This document shows, piece by piece, positions 25,543 to 36,222 of a DNA stretch of 64,000 nt. This DNA comes from Natrinema sp. CBA1119 (GTDB taxonomy: Archaea > Halobacteriota > Halobacteria > Halobacteriales > Natrialbaceae). The stretch spans positions 1-64,000 of the forward strand of contig NZ_PDBS01000001.1 of NCBI RefSeq assembly GCF_002572525.1, read 5' to 3'. Within the stretch, counting starts at the first letter, position 1. Every line of letters begins with the position of its first letter. The position numbers and the translations under genes were made by a program. Under the pieces are notes generated by a model. That model made no database searches. It saw only the letters and a program-made list of their open reading frames with translations, and was not told where the DNA came from.

Positions 25543-26082
25543 ATGGAACTCCCGACGCCAGCGGACCTCCGACAGCGCCGTACCGAACTCGGGCTCACGC
25601 AGAGCGAACTCGCGGAGACGGCCGACGTCTCCCAGCCGCTGATCGCACGGATCGAAGGCGGCGACGTCGACCCGCGTCTGTCGACGCTCCGGCGGATCGT
25701 CAACGCCCTCGAGAAGGCCGAAAGCGACGTCATTCGCGCCGACGATCTGATGAATGAGGCGGTCGTCAACGTCGCTCCCGGCGACTCCGTCAGCGAGGCC
25801 GCTCGGAAGATGGAGGAGGAAGCGTACTCCCAGCTGGCGGTCATTCAGGACGGAATTCCGGTCGGCTCGATCAGCCAGACCGATCTGGTCCACCTCGACT
25901 CCGAAGACCGCGACGAACCCGTCGAGGAACACATGAGCGAGAGCTTTCCGACCGTCTCGAAGGACGCCACTCTCGACGAGATCAGCAACCTGCTCGAGCA
26001 TTACAAAGCCGTGATGATCACGCAGGCCGGCGAAACTGTGGGTATCATCACCGAGGCCGACATCGCCGCGCGCCTCTCCTGA
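25543..26082 (+). CDS. XRE-type HTH regulator with two CBS domains
   Basis: 179 residues. An N-terminal Cro/XRE helix-turn-helix (about 5-58: LRQRRTELGLTQSELAETAD, then VSQPLIARIEGGDVDP) is followed by a CBS pair: ADDLMNEAVVNVAPGDSVSEAA (about 68-120) and MSESFPTVSKDATLDEISNL to the end. CBS pairs bind adenine nucleotides or S-adenosyl compounds, so DNA binding may respond to energy or methionine state. Archaeal proteins of this design are known as putative transcription factors; no target is evident here. Confidence 0.9.
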   Translation: MELPTPADLRQRRTELGLTQSELAETADVSQPLIARIEGGDVDPRLSTLRRIVNALEKAESDVIRADDLMNEAVVNVAPGDSVSEAARKMEEEAYSQLAVIQDGIPVGSISQTDLVHLDSEDRDEPVEEHMSESFPTVSKDATLDEISNLLEHYKAVMITQAGETVGIITEADIAARLS

Positions 26083-26147
26083 GCGGCGGCTGGCGCGTCC
26101 GAACCCGTCCGTCGCCTCGAGCGATTCGGTTCGTCGCCTCGAGTGAG

Positions 26148-26561
26148 CTACTCGATATCGGGACGAGGCGCGTTCTCGTATTTCACCATCTTCTCGGGTT
26201 TATCGGAAATCGTCTCGTAGATGCGTTTGAGGGTCTCCTCGGCCGCCAGCAGGTTGTGCTCTGCGAGGAACGCACGCCCCTCATCGGTCAGCCGGTAGAA
26301 CTTCCAGGGATAGCCCTGCTGGCGCTCGTCGTCCGGGAGCGCGACCGCTTCGACCACGCCGGCGTCGATCAGCTTCTGGACGTGCTTGTAGACGGTCGCC
26401 TCGCTCACGCTCGGATTCAGCCGCTCGAGTTCGTACATCGACGGCAGTCCCTCGGGGTGTTGGAGAATGTTGGCAAGCAACGCGAACCGTGTCTCCTGGG
26501 TCACGAAGTGGACGAGTTCGCGTGCGTTCGCCCCTTCGGGAGCCCCCACGTCGGTACTCAT
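26148..26561 (-). CDS. Winged-helix transcription regulator
   Basis: 137 residues, MSTDVGAPEGANARELVHFV at the start. The DNA-binding core is LLANILQHPEGLPSMYELER, then LNPSVSEATVYKHVQKLIDAGVVE and FYRLTDEGRAFL, a MarR/PadR-like winged helix widespread in haloarchaea. ATG 26561 is favoured over the frame's upstream 22 codons. Divergent from the gene at 26705; the 143 bases between may contain its operator. Confidence 0.8.
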   Translation of the reverse strand: MSTDVGAPEGANARELVHFVTQETRFALLANILQHPEGLPSMYELERLNPSVSEATVYKHVQKLIDAGVVEAVALPDDERQQGYPWKFYRLTDEGRAFLAEHNLLAAEETLKRIYETISDKPEKMVKYENAPRPDIE

Positions 26562-26704
26562 ACGAGCACCTACGGAACGCGCCACCAAGTAGTTTATCCT
26601 GGAGTGAATCACTGTGGCGTAACTCACCGGGCGCGATCACCAAGTATCGGAAAAACGGAAACGACACGGTAACTACTATCCGTAATTCGAGCAAATCACC
26701 GCGT

Positions 26705-27253
26705 ATGACAGATGACGATCCGCCGGTCCCTGACGAGGTCCTCGCGAGCGCGACGGAGCGACTCGAGGCCGCGGAGCTCTCGCTCGCGGACAACGAGGAA
26801 CTCCTCTACGCGCTGAGCGAACTCCGGCCGGTATACGAGAGCGAGCGTTCGTACTTCGTGCTCGGAAACTACGACCGCGAGCCGATCCGACGCCTGAATC
26901 TGGTCGTCGATCGGCTGAACCGCCGCTCGGACGCCTACGCGTTTCGCATGGTCGACGTTCGCGGTGACTGGGACAACGGCATCCAGAAGTTCTGCCTCGT
27001 CGCGGATCTGGTCACCCACATCGTCGGCGTCGCCGAGGCGGAGCCGAGCGGCTTCCTCGTCGAACAGGGCCTGCTCGCGGGCACGTCCGACTATTTCGAG
27101 AAGAGCCACGTCCTCAAGCGGGAGTACCCGGGCGACGACCGTGCGTTCGACTGGATGCAGGACAGCGTTTTCGACCTGCTCGAGGACGAGAGACGGCTGT
27201 ATCGGTGGGAAACCGAGGCGGGCCTCGTCGAGGCCGCCGACGCGCTGCCGTGA
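26705..27253 (+). CDS. Conserved haloarchaeal protein of unknown function
   Basis: 182 residues, no signal or membrane segment. Notable parts are LYALSELRPVYESERSYFVL, then GNYDREPIRRLNLVVDRLNR and a central FRMVDVRGDWDNGIQKFCLVA patch followed by a helix VTHIVGVAEAEPSGFLVEQG. It looks like a compact alpha/beta protein. Close but divergent to the winged-helix regulator, which may control it. I cannot name a family. Confidence 0.7.
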   Translation: MTDDDPPVPDEVLASATERLEAAELSLADNEELLYALSELRPVYESERSYFVLGNYDREPIRRLNLVVDRLNRRSDAYAFRMVDVRGDWDNGIQKFCLVADLVTHIVGVAEAEPSGFLVEQGLLAGTSDYFEKSHVLKREYPGDDRAFDWMQDSVFDLLEDERRLYRWETEAGLVEAADALP

Positions 27254-27522
27254 TCTCCGGTTTGGTGGCCGCCGGCTGCGCCCGATATCGAACGACTACA
27301 ACGATGGCTTTTCGATCTATTACGAAACGGATGACAGCGCACACCCGACCGGATAGATGTTACGGACCAAAGGGCTCGTTACCGCACCAAGTAGTACGCT
27401 TCCATTCCACAATCCGAGTCTGTTCGATGCGAAGACGGACCTATGATCGCGTGGTCGGTGAAACGGTCTCCGTCCTTATTGGGCGACCAATGCGCTAGTC
27501 GCCACTGCCGGAGGCTACTACT

Positions 27523-28128
27523 ATGGATCACGAGTCACTCCCAACCACGGACAGCGAGGAATCGACGCGTCGGACGTTCATGAAACAGGGCGCTACAGCG
27601 ACGGCCGGACTGGCACTCGTCGGCGCAGGGGCGGGTACGGCGACGGCACAGGACGGCGGAATCCTCGACGAGGGATGGGAAGCGCTCATCTTCGCCAACA
27701 ACTTCCATCCCGAAGCGCGGTTCACGTTCGTCTCCGGCGTCGTCGAGTGGACCCCGAACTACGGAGACGTTCGGGACAGTTGGTTCTCGGAGTATAACAC
27801 GTACCAGATACGGTGGCTCAACACCGGTGAGGTTGTCTCTCTGTTCGTCTCCGAGGACGCCGAAATCGGCCAGTACAACGAAAACCTTGGCTACATCCCG
27901 GAACCGGAGGAAGGACAGAACAGACCGCAGGTGTTCGAGGTGAATCAAGAGTGGACGCCGTTCAGCGACAACCAGCAACTCATCACGATCAACGTCAATC
28001 CGGCGGATGACGAGGTCGCGGAGTCCATTCTCGAAAACGACGACTGGTGGCAACCGATGGAGAACAACGGCGGTGGTGACACCACGACGAACGGTGGCGG
28101 TGGCAACAATACGACGGCCGGTAACTAG
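27523..28128 (+). CDS. Tat-exported protein with Gly/Thr/Asn-rich tail
   Basis: 201 residues. Twin-arginine signal at about 15-45 (STRRTFMKQGATATAGLALV), predicted cut after TATA. The mature domain has aromatic-rich, acidic segments (WTPNYGDVRDSWFSEYNTYQ) suggestive of a beta structure. The last 25 residues are a low-complexity GGGDTTTNGGGGNNTTAGN tail, often a glycosylated spacer in haloarchaeal surface proteins. No lipobox Cys. Function unknown. Confidence 0.7.
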   Translation: MDHESLPTTDSEESTRRTFMKQGATATAGLALVGAGAGTATAQDGGILDEGWEALIFANNFHPEARFTFVSGVVEWTPNYGDVRDSWFSEYNTYQIRWLNTGEVVSLFVSEDAEIGQYNENLGYIPEPEEGQNRPQVFEVNQEWTPFSDNQQLITINVNPADDEVAESILENDDWWQPMENNGGGDTTTNGGGGNNTTAGN

Positions 28129-28243
28129 TCGTCGGACAGACGGTCGGACGGAAGGAGATCGGTGTCGTCCGAGCGGGGTCGAAGAGACCGGTTAACTCCG
28201 GTTTTTGAACTAGTCGGCGGTTGGCCCCAGCCGTTGAGCCGAC

Positions 28244-29218
28244 TCACCGGTGACCGGACACCGGAACCGGCTCGTAGGGCTCCTCGAGGAACTCCAGATC
28301 CGACTCGGAGAGATCGATCTCGAGCGCTTCGACGGCCTGCTCTAAGTGTTCGACGCTGGTCGTGCCGACGATCGGTGCGTCGACCCAGTCCTTGTGCAGC
28401 AGCCACGACAGGGCGATCTGGGCCATCGTCGCGCCCTTATCGTCCGCCAGGTCCGCGACCCGCTCGTTGATCTCCTGGCCGCCGCCCTCGCGGTAGGGGT
28501 GTTCGTACAGATACTCTTCAGTCTCGCCGCGGGTCGTGGCGTCGATCTCCTCGTGCGGTCGGGTCAGATAGCCACGAGCCAGCGGCGACCACGGCATGAC
28601 GCCAACGTCCTCTTTGTCGCAGAGCGGGAGCATTTCGCGCTCCTCTTCGCGGTAGACGAGGTTGTAGTGGTTTTGCATCGTGGCGAAGCGCTCGAGGCCC
28701 AGCCGGTCGCTGGTGTGCAGCGAGTCGGCGAACTGGTGAGCCCACATCGAGGAGGCACCGATATAGCGGACGTGTCCGCGGCGAACGGCGTCGTCGAGCG
28801 CGCGGAGTGTCGTCTCGATCGGCGTCTTTCGATCCCAGCGGTGGGGCTGATAGAGGTCGATCGTGTCCATCCCCAGTCGCTCGCGGCTCGCCGCGAGTTC
28901 CTGTTCGATCGCCTTTCGAGAGAGACCGCCCGAGTTCGGGTCGTCGTCGCGCATCCGGAAGAAGCCCTTCGTCGCAACCACCGACTCCTCGCGGTGGCCC
29001 TCGAGCGCCTCGCCCAGGATCCGCTCTGACTCGCCCCGCGAGTACAGGTTCGCGGTATCGAAGAAGTTGATCCCGAGGTCGATTGCGCGGTCGATGATCT
29101 CCTTGCTCTCCTCGTCATCGAGCACCCACTCGCGCCAGTCGCTCGAGCCGAAACTCATACAGCCCAGACAGAGTCGGCTAACCTGCATCCCGGTCGAACC
29201 GAGCGTCGTGTACTCCAT
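28244..29218 (-). CDS. Aldo/keto reductase
   Basis: 324-residue TIM-barrel NADPH-dependent oxidoreductase. MEYTTLGSTGMQVSRLCLGC starts the family pattern. The catalytic set is visible: Asp and Tyr in INFFDTANLYSRG (DxxxxY), Lys in VVATKGFFR, His in DLYQPHRWD. The C-terminal cofactor site is PIVGTTSVEHLEQ. Start at ATG 29218; the 20-codon upstream extension is not family-like. Substrate unknown; the sugar/aldehyde reductase branch closest to Gcy/YakC types. Confidence 0.92.
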   Translation of the reverse strand: MEYTTLGSTGMQVSRLCLGCMSFGSSDWREWVLDDEESKEIIDRAIDLGINFFDTANLYSRGESERILGEALEGHREESVVATKGFFRMRDDDPNSGGLSRKAIEQELAASRERLGMDTIDLYQPHRWDRKTPIETTLRALDDAVRRGHVRYIGASSMWAHQFADSLHTSDRLGLERFATMQNHYNLVYREEEREMLPLCDKEDVGVMPWSPLARGYLTRPHEEIDATTRGETEEYLYEHPYREGGGQEINERVADLADDKGATMAQIALSWLLHKDWVDAPIVGTTSVEHLEQAVEALEIDLSESDLEFLEEPYEPVPVSGHR

Positions 29219-29290
29219 AGCGGCGGTACGGAAACCGGCACAAAAACAGTACGTGGTGCGGCAATCGATGCCCGACAACGTCGGACCGAT

Positions 29291-29380
29291 CTAGTGCCAT
29301 AACAGCGGAGCGAGTAATCCCGCCGCGATGAGTCCGCTGCCCACGAGTAGTTTCGCCCTCGTAATCCAGTGTATTGCCAT
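29291..29380 (-). CDS. 29-residue hydrophobic microprotein (candidate)
   Basis: ATG 29380 to TAG 29291 encodes MAIHWITRAKLLVGSGLIAA then GLLAPLLWH, a single membrane helix with a basic N-terminal side. G/C third-position bias is present but the ORF is too short for certainty. It lies in the gap upstream of the aldo/keto reductase on the same strand. Confidence 0.35.
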   Translation of the reverse strand: MAIHWITRAKLLVGSGLIAAGLLAPLLWH

Positions 29381-29610
29381 GAGACAACGGTTTCTACCGA
29401 AGCCCATAGCTAATCACACCGAGGACGGATTGAACGTCGTCATTTATCGGACTAATCGCTCGTTTCCCGACTCGGACGGGAGCGGATACCGCGACTCCGT
29501 TCGAGCGACAGTCACCACCAAAAATCACTAGACTTCCGATCGGACGACGGGAACGCGGTTCGAAGCGCACCGTTCTCGCTCTTGGTTTGTCGTCGGGACT
29601 GTCGAATCCG
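29381..29610. other. Intergenic, no gene seen
   Basis: Between the 29-residue candidate and the end of the FNT-USP gene. I see no coding frame or clear repeat here. Confidence 0.4.
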
Positions 29611-31482
29611 CTACCAGCCCAGCAGTCGGCGAATGACGTTTCGTTTGCTGGGTCGCTCGGCGAGCAGGACCGAACTGTCGACCTCGTTGACGACGTCCAT
29701 GTGAAGGGAGTCACTCACGAGCCGCGAGAGGAGTCCCGCTTCCGTCGCGCCGATGATCACGAGCGAGTGATCGGCGGCTTCGCGACAGATCGCCCCCTCG
29801 ATATCGCCGGAGTCGTCGATCGTGAGGTCGGCGTCCTCGAGGTCGTGCTCGGACGCCCAGTTCGCGAGGAACGTCCGCCCCTCCGCGCGCTCCTCGGCGT
29901 CGTCGACGACGTGCAGGAGGGACACGTCCGATCCGTCCGCTTGCACGAGCGTTCGAGTGACTTCGGCGCTGAGGTCCGAGTCCGGACCGCCGGCAGTTGG
30001 CAGGAGGATCCGCGAGGTGTCAAGGTCTCGGTCCTTGAGGACGAGGAAATCGCAGGGAAGATTGTTGGTCAGCTTTCTGATCCGACTCTCGGCGGGCCCC
30101 GCTCCCCACGGTTGATTGTCGTCCCAGCCCAGGACGACGAGGTCCGCCCGTTCGCGCTCCGCAGTGTCGAAGACGTCCTCGAACGACCGGTGGGAGACGA
30201 CCGTCGAGGTTTCGTAGTCGATGTCGTACGACGAAATCGTGTCCCGGAGCCCTTCCATCTTCTTCTCGGATTCCGAGATGATCCGTTCGTTCCGTCCGGA
30301 GCCGTAGCGCATTGACCGCCGGTTGGGTATCTGGACGATGTGGACGGCGTGGACGACCGCGTTCTCGTGGTCGTTCGCCAGCGTACAGGCCAGATCAACG
30401 ATCCGCGACTCGGTGCGCGGATTCGAGATCGGAACGAGCACGCGGTACGTCCCGCTCTCTTCGATCTCCGACACGCCGGCGGTGTCGATCAGGGGAACGT
30501 ACGACCGGCCGACGTAGCCCCCGAACAGCCACTCCCGCATCGAAAGCTGGCGTTCGTTCCCCTCGAATCGGGCCGACTCGAGGCGGCGTTCACTCGTCTG
30601 GAAGTAGTTGACGACGGTCACCAGCAAGATGCCGCCGATGGTGTTTCCGAGGAGGACCGGGAGAACGAACTGAGTCAGGCCAGCGAAGAGACCGAACTCA
30701 CCGAGGAAAACGACGTAGGCCATCTCGGTGAACGAGGTGACGACGTGGAACAGGTTGCCGATCGGGATCGCAAGGAACGCCAAGTAGACGATGACGATTC
30801 GTGCGATCGTTTCGCGCGCGGAGTACTCCACCCAGACGACGCCGGCGACGATCAGGCCGGCGAAGGTCGCCTTGAAGAACAGATCGAGCCACGCCGTTTC
30901 CATGCCGTGAGTCCCGAGATACATCGCCGCGTCGGCCGCTTCGGGCGAAAACACGCCGGCCCACGCGAGCGCCGCCGCACCGATCGCGCTGCCGGTGAAG
31001 TTTCCGGCGAGCACGATCGTCCAGTGGCGCAAGAGCGCGGGAATACTCGCGATTCGCTCGAGGGAGAGCGCGACCGGCGGGAGCGTGTTCTCGGTGTAGA
31101 GCTGGTAGCCGCCGATGATGATGTAGATGAAGCCGAGCGGATAGAGCAGCGCGCTCAGTATCGGATGGCCGTCGGTCGAAGCGTACAGCGAGGCGTACAG
31201 CAAGACCGTGATCGTGATCGCGAAGCCGGCGGCGATGCCGCTGAAGAAGAGTTCGCGGCTCCCCGAAGTGACCTCCTCGTCGGCCGCGGCGACGATCCGC
31301 TGGAAGACCTCGTCGGCGGAGAAGCGATCGCGAACGACCGCGCCGACCGCCGGTGCACCGCTTCTGGATCGTTCGACCGCCTCTCGGACCTGTTCTTGCT
31401 CGGGGGGCTCGCCGGCCTGTCGCTCCTGATCAGGGGGCTCTCGGTCCGTCCGCTCCTGGTCGGGTGGATCGGGGTTACTCAT
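29611..31482 (-). CDS. Formate/nitrite-type channel fused to two universal-stress domains
   Basis: 623 residues. A hydrophilic N-terminus with three near-repeats (PPDQERTDRE, PPDQERQAGE, PPEQEQVRE; about 5-33) leads to a six-helix FNT channel (about 85-300). The channel's central His region is IPIGNLFHVVTSFTEMAYVV. After a short linker come two USP-like domains, from about 345 (YRVLVPISNPRTESRIVDLA) and 495 (SRILLPTAGGPDSDLSAEVT). This fusion suggests transport of a small anion such as formate or nitrite controlled by an ATP-binding stress module; substrate is inferred from the family. Confidence 0.88.
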   Translation of the reverse strand: MSNPDPPDQERTDREPPDQERQAGEPPEQEQVREAVERSRSGAPAVGAVVRDRFSADEVFQRIVAAADEEVTSGSRELFFSGIAAGFAITITVLLYASLYASTDGHPILSALLYPLGFIYIIIGGYQLYTENTLPPVALSLERIASIPALLRHWTIVLAGNFTGSAIGAAALAWAGVFSPEAADAAMYLGTHGMETAWLDLFFKATFAGLIVAGVVWVEYSARETIARIVIVYLAFLAIPIGNLFHVVTSFTEMAYVVFLGEFGLFAGLTQFVLPVLLGNTIGGILLVTVVNYFQTSERRLESARFEGNERQLSMREWLFGGYVGRSYVPLIDTAGVSEIEESGTYRVLVPISNPRTESRIVDLACTLANDHENAVVHAVHIVQIPNRRSMRYGSGRNERIISESEKKMEGLRDTISSYDIDYETSTVVSHRSFEDVFDTAERERADLVVLGWDDNQPWGAGPAESRIRKLTNNLPCDFLVLKDRDLDTSRILLPTAGGPDSDLSAEVTRTLVQADGSDVSLLHVVDDAEERAEGRTFLANWASEHDLEDADLTIDDSGDIEGAICREAADHSLVIIGATEAGLLSRLVSDSLHMDVVNEVDSSVLLAERPSKRNVIRRLLGW

Positions 31483-31577
31483 TACCAGATACGCACCCCT
31501 AGAGGGACTAAGCGTTTAGGATCTGGCATCGCTGTCTTGCCGAAACGAGTTTCCTCGAGCGAGAACCGTCTCGCGCC

Positions 31578-32855
31578 CTACAGCGAGTCGGGCTCGAGTC
31601 GATCGATACCGCGCTCGAGGGCAGCGAACGCGCCGATCGCGAGCAGCCCGTACGCGGCGAGCAGCCCCCACGTCGTCGGCGTCGGATTCCCGATCGCGAA
31701 CTTCGCGACGGTGTTCGCGGGGTGTTCGGGCAGGACGGTCGCGAGGACCAGCGCGCCGACGGTGGCCGTCGAGTAGAGCAACTGGGCCTGTCGCCTGTCG
31801 GGCGCCCACAGCGCGATCGCGACCCCGCCGGCGACGACCAGCAACGATAGCGCGGCCACCAGGACGACAAGCGCCACGGGACTTGCGATCGCGGTCCCGT
31901 TGAACGAGAGCAAGAGGAGCCACGCGATCGCCTGCAGCGGTGCCAGCGCCGCCGTCGCCAGCAGCTTCGCGTCGATCACGTCCGCGAGCGAGAGCGGCGC
32001 GACGCGGAGCAACTCGAGGGTTCCCCGCTGGCGCTCCTCGATCAGCGAGTCCACGACGATGGAGCCGCTGATGAACACCGGCAGGAAACACAGCAGCGGC
32101 AGCAGGATGGTGTAGGTGAAGCCGACGAACGGGCTCGCCTCGATCTCGTCCGGGACCGGCACCGGTGACTGCTCGAGGCGACCGTTCTCCACGTGTCCCT
32201 GGCGCTCGACGCGCTCGACGTGCTCCAGGGTGTCCCGAAGCTGGACGACGAGCAGGGTCGTCTGGAGCCCCGATTCGGGTGCGGTCGCTCTGACGACGAG
32301 TTGCCCGTCGTCGTTTCTGTTCGCGTCGAGCACGGCCGACACCGCGCCGGTATCGAAGGCGTCGTAGGCGGCCCCGCGGTCGTCGTATCGCTGGGCGGTG
32401 ACGCTGTCCCGTTCGTTCGCGACTGCGAGCAGCGTGTCGGTATCGTCCCCGGTGACGGCGATCTCGGTCTGATAGCCGTCGACCGCCCCCGGATCGGACA
32501 GCGAGACGAGGCCGACGACCAGAAACGAGGAGAAGGCCGCGATGAACAGCTGAATCGCGAGCGCCAGCAGGATCGTCTTCTCGGAGCGCAGCGAGGCCAG
32601 TTCGCGGCGCGCGACGGCCCAGCGTGCCCCCCGGCTCGAGCCCGCGTCGGTCCCGCCGTCCGACCGTACCGGGGGATTCGGGCCCCGCCGGCTCGAGTCT
32701 CGGGGATCGTCGGTCCTGCTCGAGCGGGACCGCCACTCGGTCCGCGCGGTTCGGGCGCTCTCGCCGTCGCCGATCTCGCCGTCGTCGCTCTCACCGCCGC
32801 CGCTCTCACTGTCACCGATCTCACCGTCATCGGCGCGGTCGCGCTCACGCGACAA
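31578..32855 (-). CDS. ABC-2 type permease (second)
   Basis: 425 residues. The first 75 are low-complexity acidic/Arg-Ser, then ARRELASLRSEKTILLALAI starts the first membrane helix of an ABC-2 (NatB-like) permease. A large extracytoplasmic loop follows, and five more helices begin near PFVGFTYTILLPLLCFLPVF, with the cytoplasmic EERQRGTLELLRVAPLS motif that meets the ATPase. Its start overlaps the upstream permease's end by 11 bases. Works with the ATPase at 34740-35657 as an exporter. Confidence 0.85.
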   Translation of the reverse strand: MSRERDRADDGEIGDSESGGGESDDGEIGDGESARTARTEWRSRSSRTDDPRDSSRRGPNPPVRSDGGTDAGSSRGARWAVARRELASLRSEKTILLALAIQLFIAAFSSFLVVGLVSLSDPGAVDGYQTEIAVTGDDTDTLLAVANERDSVTAQRYDDRGAAYDAFDTGAVSAVLDANRNDDGQLVVRATAPESGLQTTLLVVQLRDTLEHVERVERQGHVENGRLEQSPVPVPDEIEASPFVGFTYTILLPLLCFLPVFISGSIVVDSLIEERQRGTLELLRVAPLSLADVIDAKLLATAALAPLQAIAWLLLLSFNGTAIASPVALVVLVAALSLLVVAGGVAIALWAPDRRQAQLLYSTATVGALVLATVLPEHPANTVAKFAIGNPTPTTWGLLAAYGLLAIGAFAALERGIDRLEPDSL

Positions 32856-34739
32856 GGGTGATCACCCCCAGATTGTAGGCCGCGTGAACGACGATCGCCG
32901 CGATGAGACCGCCGACGTAGCCGAGTCGGCTGCGGCTCGCCCCGAGTGCCGAGGTGACGGCCGTCACGACGTGCAAGGCGAGCGGCGCGAGAAAGACGAC
33001 GGCGAGAACGAGCGGCTCGTCCGAGACGGCCGGACCGAACGCGGCGGTGCCGACCGGGAGATCGGGGAGGCCCACGAACTGGACGACGTGGGTGAGCTTC
33101 TCGCCGACGAAGAATCCGGCTCCGGAGAGCGCGCCGAGTACGGCGGCGGTCCGCAGCGATGGCTCGAACCGCGAGCGGGCGAAGCCGGCGTAGACGTGCA
33201 CGCTCTTCGCGATCTCCTCGACCGTCGCCGCGAGGACGATGATCAGCGGCACAGCGATCGCTTGGGGGACGACGAATAGCAAGGCGACCGCGAGGAGCTG
33301 ACTCGCGAAGACGAACGGAATGAACAGGATCGACAGCACGAAGACGCTCCGGCGGCCGCGGATCCGGCTCGCGATCGCGTCGACGACTTTGCTCGGGATC
33401 GGTTTCTGGGCGAACATGTCCTCCTCGCGATAGACGCCGATCCCGAGCAGGAAGCAGACGGCCGCGCCGAGGTAGAAGGGGCCGGTCGAGAACAGGTACT
33501 CGCCGAGTCGGACCGACTCGTTCTGGAGGTCCATCACGACCAGCGTCAGCGGCGAGATCAACGCGATGGCGTTCACGTCGGCGAAGACCGCCGGAATGAA
33601 CGTGTACGTCGTCAGGAAGACGCTGATCGTGACCGTCACGAAGGTGAGTTCCTTGAACGAGCGGGCGAGCATCGCCCCGACGAACGTGGCCCCGAGGAAG
33701 AGCAGGGCGATCGGTAGCGCCGCCGCGACGGCTATCGGCCCGCCCTCGATCACCCACGCGATCGCGACGACGACCCCGACGAGTCCGAGTAAGTACGGAA
33801 GGGTCTTCCCCGCGACGATCTCGCGACTCGAGGCCGGTGAGACCAACAAGAGCTCGCCGCGGCGTTTGACCCGCTCGTCCATGATCGTGCTCCCGTAGGC
33901 CTGAATGACGAAGTTCATCGGAACGACGAAGAGGAACGCGAGCACGAGCGATTCGAACGGGAACGGCGGCGAAATCGAGCCGGGACGATCCGGCGCCGTC
34001 GACGACGTCGATCCGTCGCCGACGTTGGGAACCTGCGTTCGGCCGTCTCCGTCGCCGGTCCCGCTTCCGCCGGTACCGTCGGTCCCGCTTCCACCGGATC
34101 CGTCCGTCCCGGATTCGTCTCCGGTGCTCCCGTCCGTGTTCTCACCGGTTCCGTCGCCACTTCCGCCGTTCGTTCCGTCTCCGCTATCGGTTCCGTCACC
34201 GGCTCCGTCACCGGTTCCGGACTCGGTCGACCCGCCGAGGTCGCGCTGCTGATACTCGATCGAGACGAGCACCGGGTACGCGGCCGCCTGGTCGGCCTCC
34301 TCGTCCATCAGCTTCCCGTTGTACGACTCGACGGACTCGCGAAACGCGTCGTAGGCGGCCGCGCCGTTGTCGCCGAGGTGGCCGATCCGACCGTCTCGAG
34401 TCACGACTACGTCTGCGTTCGCCTCGTCGCGAACGGCGATGGTGCCGGTGTTTCCGTCACCAGCGTCGGTCGTGATGTCCTCGAGCGGGACGGGGCGGAA
34501 CTGCTCACTGTCGACGGCAACGTCGTAGTACCGGCTGTCCTCGTCGACGCCGACGGTGTAGATCTCCCGCTCGAGGCCGAGTCCCTCGTCGGCGACCGAG
34601 AACCCCGCGGTCCCGATCGCGGCCACCATCACGACGAGGATGAGCGCAGTCTTTCGATCGACGGTACCGGCGCTCCGGGCGACCTCCCAGCGAGCGATCC
34701 GGGCCGTGCGCGAGACGATCCCGCGGAGACGGCCGTCGC

Positions 34740-34743
<4 letters not shown>
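32845..34743 (-). CDS. ABC-2 permease fused to PrsW-like membrane protease domain
   Basis: 632 residues. Residues 1-430 are a NatB-like ABC-2 permease: helix 1 near TALILVVMVAAIGTAGFSVA, an extracytoplasmic loop with a Gly/Thr/Ser-rich low-complexity stretch near 180-235, then MDERVKRRGELLLVSPASSR before the other helices. The C-terminal part from about 440 is a separate multi-helix domain with PrsW/CPBP-type motifs: ATVEEIAKSVHVY (EExxK-like), GAGFFVGEKL (FxxxE), and His in PLALHVVTA and IVVHAAYN. Its end overlaps the next permease and its start overlaps the ATPase gene by four bases. The protease assignment rests on motifs only. Confidence 0.8.
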
Positions 34744-35657
<914 letters not shown>

Positions 35658-35799
35658 TGGATAGACCGACGGAGGGAGCCGTTCCAGTAAAGTCTAGCGG
35701 CCGGTGACTATCAGGCGAAGGCACTGATCTGCCCGTCGTGAGCGCGCCCGACCTGCTTTCGTGGCAATCCCCATAGGTCGGGAGCGCGTAGCGACCCCC

Positions 35800-36222
35800 A
35801 TGACTCGAGTCCGGACCACGCGAACGTCGGACGGCCGTCGCCTCGAGGTTTCGAACGTCATGTCCGTCCCCGCGGCCGACGCCTGGGAGGTCCTCGTCGA
35901 CACGATGCAGTGGCCGGAGTGGTCACCGATCGTCCGCGGCGTCGAGTCGACCGATCGCCGGATTCGATCCGGAACGACCGGGCGGGTCAGACTACCCGGC
36001 GTCTGGGTCCCCTTCCGGATCACGGAGTGTACGGAGCGACGGTGGACGTGGCGCGTAACGGGGATTCCGGCCGCCGGACACCGCGTCGACGACCTCGGCC
36101 GCGACCGCTGTCGGATCGCGTTCGAACTCCCGATTCACCACGCGGGATCCGCGCCGGTCAGTCTGCGAGCGCTGGAGAACATCGAAACGCTGCTCGAGGA
36201 CGAAGCGGCGACCGTTCGATAG
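35800..36222 (+). CDS. SRPBCC (START-like) family protein
   Basis: 140 residues from ATG 35800 (MTRVRTTRTSDGRRLEVSNV). The pattern SVPAADAWEVLVDTMQWPEW is the first helix and strand of polyketide-cyclase/SRPBCC folds, with a hydrophobic ligand cavity. The rest gives beta strands (GRVRLPGVWVPFRIT) and a final long helix. Ligand unknown. Divergent from the ABC exporter. Confidence 0.78.
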   Translation: MTRVRTTRTSDGRRLEVSNVMSVPAADAWEVLVDTMQWPEWSPIVRGVESTDRRIRSGTTGRVRLPGVWVPFRITECTERRWTWRVTGIPAAGHRVDDLGRDRCRIAFELPIHHAGSAPVSLRALENIETLLEDEAATVR

